This document shows, in pieces, positions 52,645 through 61,297 of a stretch of 64,000 nucleotides of DNA (within the stretch, counting starts at the first letter, position 1; each line of letters opens with the position of its first letter). The notes under the pieces were generated by a model. That model was given only the letters and a program-made list of their open reading frames with translations, was not told the DNA's origin and did no database searches. The DNA comes from DAIPJH01 sp036770365 (lineage in GTDB: Bacteria > Pseudomonadota > Alphaproteobacteria > Rickettsiales > UBA998), in the NCBI GenBank assembly GCA_036770365.1, contig DAIPJH010000011.1, positions 1 to 64,000 on the forward strand, given 5' to 3'. The position numbers and the translations under genes were made by a program.

Positions 52645-52719
52645 TGGTGACTCCTACGGGAATCGAACCCGTGTTACCGCCGTGAAAGGGCGGTGTCCTA
52701 ACCGCTAGACGAAGGAGCC
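52645..52719 (-). tRNA. tRNA-Glu (UUC)
   Basis: The minus strand from 52719 reads GGCTCCTTCGTCTAGCGG and folds as a cloverleaf. The acceptor stem GGCTCCT / AGGAGTC pairs with one G-U. The anticodon stem CCGCC / GGCGG holds the loop CTTTCAC with anticodon TTC. The T arm CGGGTTCGATTCCCG is standard, and CCA is encoded at the end. Confidence 0.97.
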
Positions 52720-52736
52720 AACGAAGGAGGTCGCCA

Positions 52737-52764
52737 CTATTAACATCACGCCTCCTATAGTCAA
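52737..52764 (-). promoter_or_regulatory. Promoter of tRNA-Glu
   Basis: On the minus strand TTGACT (52764-52759) and TAATAG (52742-52737) are spaced by 16 nt. The predicted start lies about 10 nt upstream of the tRNA. An AT-rich stretch precedes the -35. Confidence 0.6.
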
Positions 52765-52796
52765 CTAAAATATCGCGCAAATATGCATTTTATTGC

Positions 52797-54137
52797 CTAC
52801 GCTGCCTCGAGCGTATCATTTTCTGAATCATTGGTCATGCACAACTCTTCTGTCTCACCATGCACTTCAATTTCACCAGAAAGCACACGTTTTGCATAAT
52901 CAATATCCAAGGCATTTTCCCAACGAGCAACCACCAACGTCGCCACACAATTGCCAATCAAATTAGTAAGCGCACGTCCCGTAGACATAAAACGATCAAT
53001 ACCAAGAATAATCGCCGCAGACGCCACAGGGATAACTTCAACCGCCCCAAGCGTCCCCACTAATACAATAAACGCAGAACCAGACACTCCAGCCGAACCT
53101 TTGGACGTCACCAATAACACCGTCAAAATGCTAATCTGCTGCATCATATCCAAATGAACACCCGTCGCATTTGCAAGAAACATCACCGCCATTGTAAAGT
53201 AAATAGAGCTTCCATCAAGATTGAACGAATAACCTGTAGGAATCACCATCCCCACCACTTGACGATCACAACCTAGTTTCTCAAATTTATCTAATAAACG
53301 CGGCAACACAGATTCTGAAGAGGATGTACCAAACACAATCAATAGTTCATCTTTGATATAAGACAACACCCGCGCCAAGCTTAACCCTGTAGTAAGCTTC
53401 AACACGATACCTAACATACCAAATGCAAACACAAAACATGTCGCAAAAAACAGCCCCATAAACCCAGCAAGCGAACCCAGACTCCCCACACCAAATTTAC
53501 CAATCGTATAAGCCATCGCACCAAATGCACCAATAGGAGCAAGATGCATCACAATACCCACCACACGGAAAAACACATGAGACACAGCTTCAATAGACTG
53601 CAAAACATGTTCTCCATGTTTACCAAGCCCCATCATCGCCCACGCAAATAAAATAGCGACGGTCAACGTTTGCAATAAGTTACCATTCACAATCCCACTG
53701 AAAAAACTATCTGGCACAAGTGCCAACAAAAAATCAGCCATACCAGAACCTGATGCCGAGCTATGAGCAGCCCCTTGCGCATAGGACGCCATCGCCGAAG
53801 CATCAAGCGTTGCTGTATCGACATGCATCCCATTCCCTGCACCACTCAAATTACCCACCGCCAAACCAAGAATCAACGCAATGGTCGTCACCACTTCAAA
53901 ATAAACAAGTGCTTTCAGACCTAGTTTTCCAGCTTTTTTAATATCACCAACATGAGCAATACCTGTCACCACCGTACAGAAAATAATCGGCGCAATCACC
54001 ATCTTCACCAGCTTAATAAATCCATCACCAAGCGGTTTCATTTTTGCCCCAAGCTCGGGAGAAATAGCAGCTAACGCAATCCCCAGTACCATTCCAACAA
54101 TTACTTGCACATAGAGCTTACTCAACCACTTCTTCAT
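52797..54137 (-). CDS. dctA: C4-dicarboxylate/cation symporter, DctA type
   Basis: This 446-residue SLC1-like carrier takes up succinate, fumarate and malate, or acidic amino acids. The family motifs are intact: the serine-rich reentrant loop FGTSSSESVLPRLLDKFEKLG, the VIPTGYSFNLDGSSIYFT box and the VLLVTSKGSAGVSGSAF reentrant loop. The C-terminus is a charged cytoplasmic tail. It has its own leader with a G-run and a small inverted repeat. Confidence 0.9.
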   Translation of the reverse strand: MKKWLSKLYVQVIVGMVLGIALAAISPELGAKMKPLGDGFIKLVKMVIAPIIFCTVVTGIAHVGDIKKAGKLGLKALVYFEVVTTIALILGLAVGNLSGAGNGMHVDTATLDASAMASYAQGAAHSSASGSGMADFLLALVPDSFFSGIVNGNLLQTLTVAILFAWAMMGLGKHGEHVLQSIEAVSHVFFRVVGIVMHLAPIGAFGAMAYTIGKFGVGSLGSLAGFMGLFFATCFVFAFGMLGIVLKLTTGLSLARVLSYIKDELLIVFGTSSSESVLPRLLDKFEKLGCDRQVVGMVIPTGYSFNLDGSSIYFTMAVMFLANATGVHLDMMQQISILTVLLVTSKGSAGVSGSAFIVLVGTLGAVEVIPVASAAIILGIDRFMSTGRALTNLIGNCVATLVVARWENALDIDYAKRVLSGEIEVHGETEELCMTNDSENDTLEAA

Positions 54138-54168
54138 ATTCCCCCCACAGGGCTACGGTTGCAAAGAA

Positions 54169-54200
54169 ACTGCATACACCACAAAGCATGTATGCGCAGT
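54169..54200 (-). other. Inverted repeat in the dctA leader
   Basis: ACTGCATACA pairs with TGTATGCGCAGT around a ten-base loop, 31 nt upstream of the dctA ATG. An eight-G run (C8 on the dctA strand) adjoins it. It could be an RNA hairpin or an operator. Confidence 0.35.
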
Positions 54201-54269
54201 GGGGGGGGATTATAGAATGTTCAGATAGCATCTGTCCACTTTTTACATACACAAAAGCAGTTAAAAAGA

Positions 54270-54292
54270 TAAAAAAACAGCAATTTTTTGCT
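54270..54292 (-). terminator. Terminator behind the paralogous membrane pair
   Basis: On the minus strand AGCAA-AAAA-TTGCT forms a short stem directly after the stop codon and is followed by G and T7. Confidence 0.7.
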
Positions 54293-54293
54293 T

Positions 54294-55601
54294 CTAAAGA
54301 CCAAGTGAAGCAGTTTGGTTTTGTGTTTCCTGTAAATATTTATGCTGCACCTGCGAAATGACGCTTTGTGGCTTTTCACATGAAATAGTGTCCGTGACAG
54401 ATTGATGTACAATATTTTCTTCCTTGGTTGGGTGCGATGCCTGCCACGTACGCACCTTTTTCACATACTCCTGCTGCATACGCTCTACATCATGCTTCGC
54501 ACCTAAACTATCTCCTAACTTACCCGCAAGCCCATTATTGGTAATCACTGCTGTTGCAGGATCAATCCTTGCCTTAGTAAGCATTTCCCACAGACCTTCT
54601 TTTGTAAATTGTTTGGTAAACAACATTTCCATTTCTGCGCGAACTTTTTTAGGGTCTTCCCCATCTAGCATGCGCTTCATATACGGATCGCGCAAAGCAT
54701 GCGTCTCATCGACCAAAAGTTGAATTTGTTCTTGTGTAACATCTGGAAAGTGCGCTGTAACTAATGCGCCCCATAACTGTTCCAAACGCTCAGGATGAAT
54801 CGAGGGATTATTGGCGGTATAACGCGCCAAGAAATGTTCCAACTCTCCTGTACCATAAGATAAGTTACTATGGTTATTAGAAAATGCCTTCCCAATCACA
54901 GGCATCATCACGCGGTGACCGCTTTCCATATAGGATTGTGTATTGACCGCAACGCCGTAATTAAACGGCAAAAACGATGCCCCCGACGCTGAAGCGAACA
55001 GCGACGTCACGGCGGAAAGAACGCCCCACGGCTTTGCCTGACGACTCGCAACCGCAGCCGAATAATCTTCTAAATACTGAGGATTTTTTGCATCGTGATT
55101 ACAGCGAAATTTATCAAAATATAAACGACTCGCAAGCCATACCGACCCACCACCCATCACCGCAGGGATCGCATAACGTGTGGCAAAACGCTTACTACGC
55201 GAGCTAATATCATTTAAAGCAGGATTATGGTCTAACTTACCCACCACGCCCATATCCTTAAGCTTGTCAAAAACTCCATGCATAAACTTTGGCAGTTTTT
55301 CTTTACTCAACGCAGAGTCCTTATCAAGCTTACTATCAAAATCGCGCCCTTGTAATAACACGGAAGTTGCCGCACCTACCGTCAGCCCCCCAGTCAGTGC
55401 CGCCGCGGAAATCACACGGCTATACGGCGCAGATTGCATCATCGCATCACCAATCCATGCGGCTGTATCAAGAGCGATCTCATGCGCCTCATCATGCGGA
55501 TCAGCCATCCCAATCGGATGATAAAAAAGATGGCTTTCCAAACGTGGCGTCCAACTCACATCCACATTCACATCCACATTATTCCGCATCACTGGTTTCA
55601 T
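54294..55601 (-). CDS. Uncharacterised membrane protein, second of a paralogous pair
   Basis: This 435-residue protein is not recognised. Counted from an alternative upstream GTG (subtract 3 for this start), small-residue-rich hydrophobic stretches lie at 66-87 (ISAAALTGGLTVGAATSVLL), 147-164 and 196-222 (VLSAVTSLFASASGASFL). The helical C-terminal half starts with YGTGELEHFLARYT. It mirrors the upstream gene in order and in local wording: LTGG, a Ser/Ala/Gly-rich helix after KPWG, YGxxE, AxxxF, LTKARIDPATAVITNNGLAGKLGDSLG. The start ATG at 55601 overlaps the upstream stop (ATGA). A terminator follows. Confidence 0.75.
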   Translation of the reverse strand: MKPVMRNNVDVNVDVSWTPRLESHLFYHPIGMADPHDEAHEIALDTAAWIGDAMMQSAPYSRVISAAALTGGLTVGAATSVLLQGRDFDSKLDKDSALSKEKLPKFMHGVFDKLKDMGVVGKLDHNPALNDISSRSKRFATRYAIPAVMGGGSVWLASRLYFDKFRCNHDAKNPQYLEDYSAAVASRQAKPWGVLSAVTSLFASASGASFLPFNYGVAVNTQSYMESGHRVMMPVIGKAFSNNHSNLSYGTGELEHFLARYTANNPSIHPERLEQLWGALVTAHFPDVTQEQIQLLVDETHALRDPYMKRMLDGEDPKKVRAEMEMLFTKQFTKEGLWEMLTKARIDPATAVITNNGLAGKLGDSLGAKHDVERMQQEYVKKVRTWQASHPTKEENIVHQSVTDTISCEKPQSVISQVQHKYLQETQNQTASLGL

Positions 55602-56743
55602 TTTGACCACCCTTGTGAAGCAGTGGCATGAGGCTCTCCAGCACGCAGACGAATACCTTCTTTAAGCTTCTCTTGAATATCAAGCGTCTTTTTCTCAACT
55701 CCGAACACATCTCCAAGAAATCTAGAAAAACCATGACTTATTTTGGTGAGCAACCCATGATTCCCCAGCTTCGCTTCTTCAGGATTCAAGCCTACATCAC
55801 GCAACAACGCTTCAAAATTAGCACCTGAAAACTGTTCTAAAATTTTAGCTTGAACATCACCATGCTTTTCAAGCGTATCTTCTCGAACACGTGTTATCTT
55901 TGCTAAAATCTTCTTTTCCTCATCTTCCGTCATTTTTGGAAATAACGGCTTCATCAAAGCCTTCACATAACGTTCGCCTTCTTCCGTCATCTCTGCATTC
56001 GCACCTGCTGTCCCCAATGCACCAAAATAACGCGCCATGCGTGGCATCACTTCACTCGGCCCATAAGGTATTGAAGTAGGAGTATTAGAAATTTTATTCA
56101 GTGGTGAATGCGCAAATAATTCTGTCCCCGCCTTGCGGTTTCCCATCATATTAAAAACCGTATTGATACCCGTAGAAAAGTTAAGCCACAACACCATCGC
56201 CATCCCAGAAGAAGAACTAAATGCCCCCATCATCGCAGCAAACGGACGCCATGCACTCGCCTGCGCAGCAGACGCTGCTTTATCAGCATCCAAGATATGA
56301 AAATCTTGTGCTTTTTTACCCATAAGATCATCAATTGTCTTCGTCAGACCACTTGCTTCAAAAAAACTATTGCTACCCGCAACAGCCCCGACACCTCCCA
56401 TTAAACCGCCCATCAGCTGATGTACTACCTTCAATTTGCGATCATGCGATGCATCCGAAAACGCATTGTAGCTAAGAGATCCATGAAGAAAGCGAAGCCC
56501 AAGCGGCACATCATCACGCGCAATCGGGTGATGATTCAAATCCTGCCCCGCCATAACATTACCAATATAATTACCAACCAACCAACCACCCGTCATCCCA
56601 ATCATCTGACGAGTACGGTGCATCCCCATCGCCTTGCCTTTATCAAGTACGCCTGGTGCAAGCGCATGAAATCCCTGCTCAAGACCCTCCATCCCCCGCA
56701 CGGTGGCTTTACTCACTCTATCTGTCCAACCAATAGATTCCAT
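55598..56743 (-). CDS. Uncharacterised membrane protein, first of a paralogous pair
   Basis: This protein of about 381 residues has no recognised domain. Hydrophobic stretches lie near residues 48-67 (MIGMTGGWLVGNYIGNVMAG), 111-126 (LMGGLMGGVGAVAGSN) and 168-198 (AAMMGAFSSSSGMAMVLWLNF). The C-terminal half is helical and charged and has MTEDEEKKILAKITRVREDTLEKHG and NPEEAKLGNHGLLTKISHG. The same layout in the following gene makes this a duplicated pair. The start is the ATG at 56743 with a weak ribosome site; TTG 56746 is also possible. Confidence 0.75.
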   Translation of the reverse strand: MESIGWTDRVSKATVRGMEGLEQGFHALAPGVLDKGKAMGMHRTRQMIGMTGGWLVGNYIGNVMAGQDLNHHPIARDDVPLGLRFLHGSLSYNAFSDASHDRKLKVVHQLMGGLMGGVGAVAGSNSFFEASGLTKTIDDLMGKKAQDFHILDADKAASAAQASAWRPFAAMMGAFSSSSGMAMVLWLNFSTGINTVFNMMGNRKAGTELFAHSPLNKISNTPTSIPYGPSEVMPRMARYFGALGTAGANAEMTEEGERYVKALMKPLFPKMTEDEEKKILAKITRVREDTLEKHGDVQAKILEQFSGANFEALLRDVGLNPEEAKLGNHGLLTKISHGFSRFLGDVFGVEKKTLDIQEKLKEGIRLRAGEPHATASQGWSK

Positions 56744-56879
56744 CAATTATTTACTTACTTTTTTCTTGTGACACAAAGGCAATATTCCATCCTTCAATCT
56801 AGCATTTTTTGGGATAAGGCACAAAAGCAGAACGACAAATTTGTGCAAAACTTCATCAAACCGTCACAATTCATTCACA

Positions 56880-58667
56880 TTAAATGGTAAAAGCAGCATC
56901 CTCAATATGTAATGACACCGATTCCTTGCCTTGCCAGACGTCAAGATTTAACTGACCCGCAAGATGCAGCGGTTTATATTGGGCAGACATCAATAGCTCG
57001 CCAAGCGGCGTCCCCACCGCACGAAATGCTATTGCTTTCATCCACTGCCCCTTACCTTCAGCTGGCGCGATCTGTAATTTAATATGAGTATCCTTGAGGA
57101 TATCAAGCCGCGTGATACGCACAGATGCCAAAGCAAATTTAGGAGTTGGATTACCTACACCATACGGCGCACCGCGACACAAACTTTTCACCAAGCCTAC
57201 CGTTGCCCCACTTACCGATAACACACCATCAAGTTTTAACGTACGATATTCATGTGCCTTCCTAACCGCTGTCCCTAACTGCTCGTTCAAAAACGCTTGA
57301 AGCATAGGAATCCGCTCTTCAATCAACGAAAAACCAGCTGCCATTGCATGCCCCCCACCCGCAAGCAAAAGCCCCTGCGAACGCGCCGCCACAATTGCCG
57401 CGCCCAAATCTACGCCTGCAATCGAACGCGCACTCGCTTTTACCACATCCCCTTCACGTGTAAGCACCGCCACGGGCTTATGAAAATGATCTTTGAGTCG
57501 CCCCGCTACAATTCCTATCACCCCCTGATGCCAATGGGAACTATACACCAAGATCACGGGGTTATTTTCTACACATTCAGCTAATGAAAATGCTTCCTCC
57601 TGCACCATCATCTCAATCGCTTTGCGCTCAAGATTATAGGTATCAAGCGCATCTGCAAGCTCACGCACCTCCACCTCATCTTCCGACGACAAAATCCTTG
57701 AACCATAAGACGCATGCCCAACGCGCCCACCCGCATTGATGCGCGGCCCAATCGCAAAACCTGCATGATAAGTAGTGAGTGCATCTGTCACGCCCGCCTT
57801 ATCAATTAAAGTACGAATCCCAGCATTTCCACGCACCTGCATCACCTTCAACCCTTGCGCCACCAACGCACGGTTCGCACCAACAAGCGGCACGACATCA
57901 CACACCGTTCCCAATGCTACAATATCCAGCCATGCCATCAAATTTGGTTCTTTTTTACCGTCTACAAAATAACCTATTTCACGCAAAGCACGATTAAGCC
58001 CGATCAATGTCATAAAGACTACCCCCACCGCCGCCAAATAACGATGCGATGTTGTCTCATCCAGACGATTGGGGTTCACCACTGCCACCGCGTCAGGCAA
58101 AGCCGCACTGCCCATATGATGGTCAATAACCACCACCTCTATCCCCGCATCTGCCGCCGCCTTAAGCGATTCAAACGCTGTCGCCCCACAATCAACCGTA
58201 ATAATCACCCCACAACCCTTATTGTGCAACGCAGCAATAGCAGGAAAATTAGGGCCATAACCCTCACTATGCCTATCAGGAATATGAACAAATGTAATAA
58301 TATCTAATGCACGAAAATACCGCACCAACAAAGCAGAGGACGTTGCGCCATCCACATCATAATCACCAAAGATACCTATTTTCTCATTATGTTGTACCGC
58401 ACGTAGCAACCGTTCCACCGCTTTGTCCATGTCTTTAAAATGAAGAGGATCAGGCAATGAAGATTTGAGCGACGGCTGGAGAAAATCTTGAGCATCTTCC
58501 AATCCAATGCCGCGACCAACGAGGATACGCGCCAACGCTTCTGGCACACCGAACCGCTGCTGTAACGCTAAAATCACACGATCATCTTCAGCACGAAAAA
58601 CCCAACGCGACGCGCAAACAGAAGCCTCTACCCCAAGCACAGCAGAGGACAAAGCAGTAGATGTCAT
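56880..58667 (-). CDS. recJ: RecJ, single-stranded-DNA exonuclease
   Basis: This 595-residue 5'-3' ssDNA nuclease acts in recombination and repair. The DHH motifs are visible: FGDYDVDGATSSALL, VIDHHMG and VVNPNRLD. The DHHA1 domain shows LLAGGGHAMAAGFSL near the middle, then an OB-like C-terminal domain. I use the ATG at 58667 (MTSTALSS), directly behind the stop of a 31-codon ORF (TAATG). The longer reading from 58712 is the same DNA in another frame and is not conserved. Confidence 0.95.
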   Translation of the reverse strand: MTSTALSSAVLGVEASVCASRWVFRAEDDRVILALQQRFGVPEALARILVGRGIGLEDAQDFLQPSLKSSLPDPLHFKDMDKAVERLLRAVQHNEKIGIFGDYDVDGATSSALLVRYFRALDIITFVHIPDRHSEGYGPNFPAIAALHNKGCGVIITVDCGATAFESLKAAADAGIEVVVIDHHMGSAALPDAVAVVNPNRLDETTSHRYLAAVGVVFMTLIGLNRALREIGYFVDGKKEPNLMAWLDIVALGTVCDVVPLVGANRALVAQGLKVMQVRGNAGIRTLIDKAGVTDALTTYHAGFAIGPRINAGGRVGHASYGSRILSSEDEVEVRELADALDTYNLERKAIEMMVQEEAFSLAECVENNPVILVYSSHWHQGVIGIVAGRLKDHFHKPVAVLTREGDVVKASARSIAGVDLGAAIVAARSQGLLLAGGGHAMAAGFSLIEERIPMLQAFLNEQLGTAVRKAHEYRTLKLDGVLSVSGATVGLVKSLCRGAPYGVGNPTPKFALASVRITRLDILKDTHIKLQIAPAEGKGQWMKAIAFRAVGTPLGELLMSAQYKPLHLAGQLNLDVWQGKESVSLHIEDAAFTI

Positions 58668-58762
58668 TACCGCATAACATCCTGATACATTTGCATCGAA
58701 CCGTAGACGCAAATAGTCGCCGCCAAAACAAGAATAATAATCCCAAAATCATAGAGCTTCAT
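58667..58762 (-). CDS. 31-residue single-helix membrane peptide upstream of recJ
   Basis: This ORF is not a shadow. It starts ATG at 58762 behind a perfect GGAGG (5 nt apart) and ends TAA overlapping the recJ ATG by 1 nt (TAATG). The product begins MKLYDFGIIILVLAATICVY and ends GSMQMYQDVMR; one central helix with a short basic end. The peptide is likely translationally coupled to recJ. No known family is recognised. Confidence 0.65.
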   Translation of the reverse strand: MKLYDFGIIILVLAATICVYGSMQMYQDVMR

Positions 58763-58866
58763 AACAACCTCCAAAGCAATACTTTACGAGTGTAAAACAG
58801 CCAAATTAAATTCAATGTATAACGCTACACAAAGCAGTTTGAGTAATGCAAAGTATAAACAGTGTT

Positions 58867-58983
58867 AATTCGCTATGGCAAAAAAGTGCGATGCAATGGA
58901 AACCAAAAAATGGAGTGTACACAAAGCACATGACATTTTTGAGGAGGCTCCATTGCAAGCAGATTGGAAGCCATAGTAGAATT
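58867..58983. repeat. 117-bp palindromic element A between recJ and glpX
   Basis: The ends AATTCGCTATGGC and GCCATAGTAGAATT pair, and GCAATGGA (58893-58900) pairs with TCCATTGC (58949-58956). It lies 3 bp behind the glpX stop. Element B at 62549-62659 aligns along its length. Confidence 0.65.
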
Positions 58984-58985
58984 AA

Positions 58986-60005
58986 TTATTCTTTATCCTT
59001 ATCAACCCATGTCTTGCGACTAAAATTATGTTCAGCATGGATCAAACGTACCGTCCCTGTGCGTGAACGCATGATGATCGAATGGGTATATGCACCATCT
59101 TTCCAACGGCGTACACCATCAAGCATCGCACCATCCGTGACACCTGTTGCCGCAAACATAACGTCACCCTTTGCCAATTCTTCCAGCGTATAAACTTTAT
59201 TCGGGTCTGAGACACCCATACGCGCCGCACGTGCAATCTGGCTATCATCTTCAAACAAAAGCTTCGCTTGCATTTGACCGCCACTACAGCGAAGTGCTGC
59301 AGCAGCAAGTACACCCTCAGGCGCGCCACCAATCCCCATATACATATCAGTACGGGTACGCCCACGAGACGTTGCAATCACACCCGCAACATCTCCGTCC
59401 GAGATAAGCTGTACACGCGCACCCGCGGCACGGAGTTTTGCAATCAGCTCTGCGTGACGATCACGACTCAGCACCGTCACCACCAAATCCGACACATCAC
59501 ACTCTTTAGCCTTCGCAAGATTTTTTAAATTCTGCTCTACGCTATAATTAAGCGACACCACATCCGCAGGCAGACCACCGCCCACAGCGATTTTTTCCAT
59601 ATATACATCAGGTGCATGAAGAAAACCACCTTTTTCAGCCATCGCCACCACTGCCAATGAATTTGGGCCGCCTGTCGCACAAATGGTTGTGCCTTCTAAA
59701 GGATCAAGTGCGATATCAATCTGAGGCCCTGCGCCAGTACCCACTTTTTCACCAATATAAAGCATCGGTGCTTTATCGCGCTCACCTTCACCAATGACCA
59801 CCGTACCGTCAATGCTCATCCCATTTAGGGCTTCACGCATTGCGTTCACTGCAGCCTGATCCGCTGCTTTCTCTTCGCCAAGCCCCATCCAATGCGACGC
59901 AGCCAACGCCGCTGCCTCGGTTACACGCACCGCTTCAAGCGCGAAATTACGATCCATGGTATAATCTTGTTTAAATGCTTCCGCAGAAGCGTTAATAGCG
60001 TTCAT
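58986..60005 (-). CDS. glpX: Fructose-1,6-bisphosphatase, class II (GlpX)
   Basis: This 339-residue Mn2+-dependent gluconeogenic enzyme shows family text in DGTVVIGEGERDKAPMLYIGE, IALDPLEGTTICATGGPNS and GRTRTDMYMGIGGAPEGVLAA. The start ATG overlaps the hom stop (ATGA). The order alaC-hom-glpX-recJ is common in alphaproteobacteria. Confidence 0.95.
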   Translation of the reverse strand: MNAINASAEAFKQDYTMDRNFALEAVRVTEAAALAASHWMGLGEEKAADQAAVNAMREALNGMSIDGTVVIGEGERDKAPMLYIGEKVGTGAGPQIDIALDPLEGTTICATGGPNSLAVVAMAEKGGFLHAPDVYMEKIAVGGGLPADVVSLNYSVEQNLKNLAKAKECDVSDLVVTVLSRDRHAELIAKLRAAGARVQLISDGDVAGVIATSRGRTRTDMYMGIGGAPEGVLAAAALRCSGGQMQAKLLFEDDSQIARAARMGVSDPNKVYTLEELAKGDVMFAATGVTDGAMLDGVRRWKDGAYTHSIIMRSRTGTVRLIHAEHNFSRKTWVDKDKE

Positions 60006-61297
60006 CCTAAATCCATCCTTATCATTTGCGGAGCTGCAATCACAGCATCCAGTTTTTCTATATCTTTCAAGGCCTGACGCATACTCGCCTCACGCACAGG
60101 ATGCGTAGTTAACACAATCTGCACAGGGCTTCCTGGAGTATGACGTGGTTGGTTCAGCGTACTCACTGAAATCCCCGCATCCCCCAGCACTTCCGACACA
60201 TCAGACAACACTCCCGGTTGATCTTTGACCGTTAAACGTAAATAATATCCCACCACGAGGTCATCCATAGAGGAAAAGCGACTATTTTTCAATGCTGAAT
60301 CTGCAACCCCAAAGGCTGGAACGTGAATACCGCGTGCAATATCCATAATATCGGACACCACCGCCGAAGCCGTAGGCCCTGCACCCGCACCGCGCCCCTC
60401 TAAAAAGATGTTATCAACGAAGTTTCCTGTAATCTCCACCGCGTTATAAACATCATCCACCGTCGCTAGCGGAGCTTCCTCAGGAATAATCACTGGATGC
60501 ACCCTCTGCTCAATCGCGCCCGCATCATTCAAACAGGTAATACCCAACAACTTAATGCGACATTCCATATTTTTAACCGCGGCAATATCCGAAGCGGTCA
60601 CCTTCTCAATACCTTCGATATACATCTGCTGCATATCAGGCGCAGCACCAAACGCCAGCGCAGCAATAATTGCCAATTTATGCGCCGTATCTGTTCCATT
60701 AATATCAAAAGTAGGATCTGCTTCAGCGTAACCCTTCTGACGTGCTTCTTCCAACACCTCGCCAAAATCCTTACCAGTCTTTTCCATCATGGTCAGAATA
60801 TAGTTACACGTACCATTCAAAATACCTTCAACCTTCATATAACGATTAGCTGACAACCCTCCCCGCATCGCACGAATTACTGGAATTCCCCCCGCTACTG
60901 CGGCTTCAAACGCCAACACTGCATCATGCTTGGTTGCCAGTTCAGCCAACGCCTTACCGTGATGTGCGATCATCGCTTTATTCGCTGTCACCACCGCTTT
61001 GCCATGTGACAACGCCGTCTCAGTCAAAGCCTTCGCCACACCGTCCGCACCGCCCATCAATTCCAGCACCACATCGACATCCGCTGCCATGCCAAGCGCA
61101 ACAGGATTATCTTCCCAACGCACTCCCTCCAACGACACACCACGATCTTGCTGACGATTACGAGCGGAAACGGCAACCACTTCTAATCTTCGACCAGAAC
61201 GTGCGGTAATCACATCCGCATTTTCATGCAGCAGCTTCAATACCCCAGCACCTACCGTACCAAGCCCAGCAATCGCAATATGAAGAGCTTTCGTCAT
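60002..61297 (-). CDS. hom: Homoserine dehydrogenase
   Basis: This 431-residue NAD(P)-dependent enzyme of the threonine and methionine pathway has an N-terminal Rossmann domain (IAIAGLGTVGAGVLKLL), a catalytic domain with KVEGILNGTCNYILTMM and EARQKGYAEADPTFDINGTDTAHKL, and a C-terminal ACT domain (about residues 350-425: YYLRLTVKDQPGVLSDVSEVL) for regulation by threonine. It overlaps both neighbours by ATGA. Confidence 0.96.
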   Translation of the reverse strand: MTKALHIAIAGLGTVGAGVLKLLHENADVITARSGRRLEVVAVSARNRQQDRGVSLEGVRWEDNPVALGMAADVDVVLELMGGADGVAKALTETALSHGKAVVTANKAMIAHHGKALAELATKHDAVLAFEAAVAGGIPVIRAMRGGLSANRYMKVEGILNGTCNYILTMMEKTGKDFGEVLEEARQKGYAEADPTFDINGTDTAHKLAIIAALAFGAAPDMQQMYIEGIEKVTASDIAAVKNMECRIKLLGITCLNDAGAIEQRVHPVIIPEEAPLATVDDVYNAVEITGNFVDNIFLEGRGAGAGPTASAVVSDIMDIARGIHVPAFGVADSALKNSRFSSMDDLVVGYYLRLTVKDQPGVLSDVSEVLGDAGISVSTLNQPRHTPGSPVQIVLTTHPVREASMRQALKDIEKLDAVIAAPQMIRMDLG

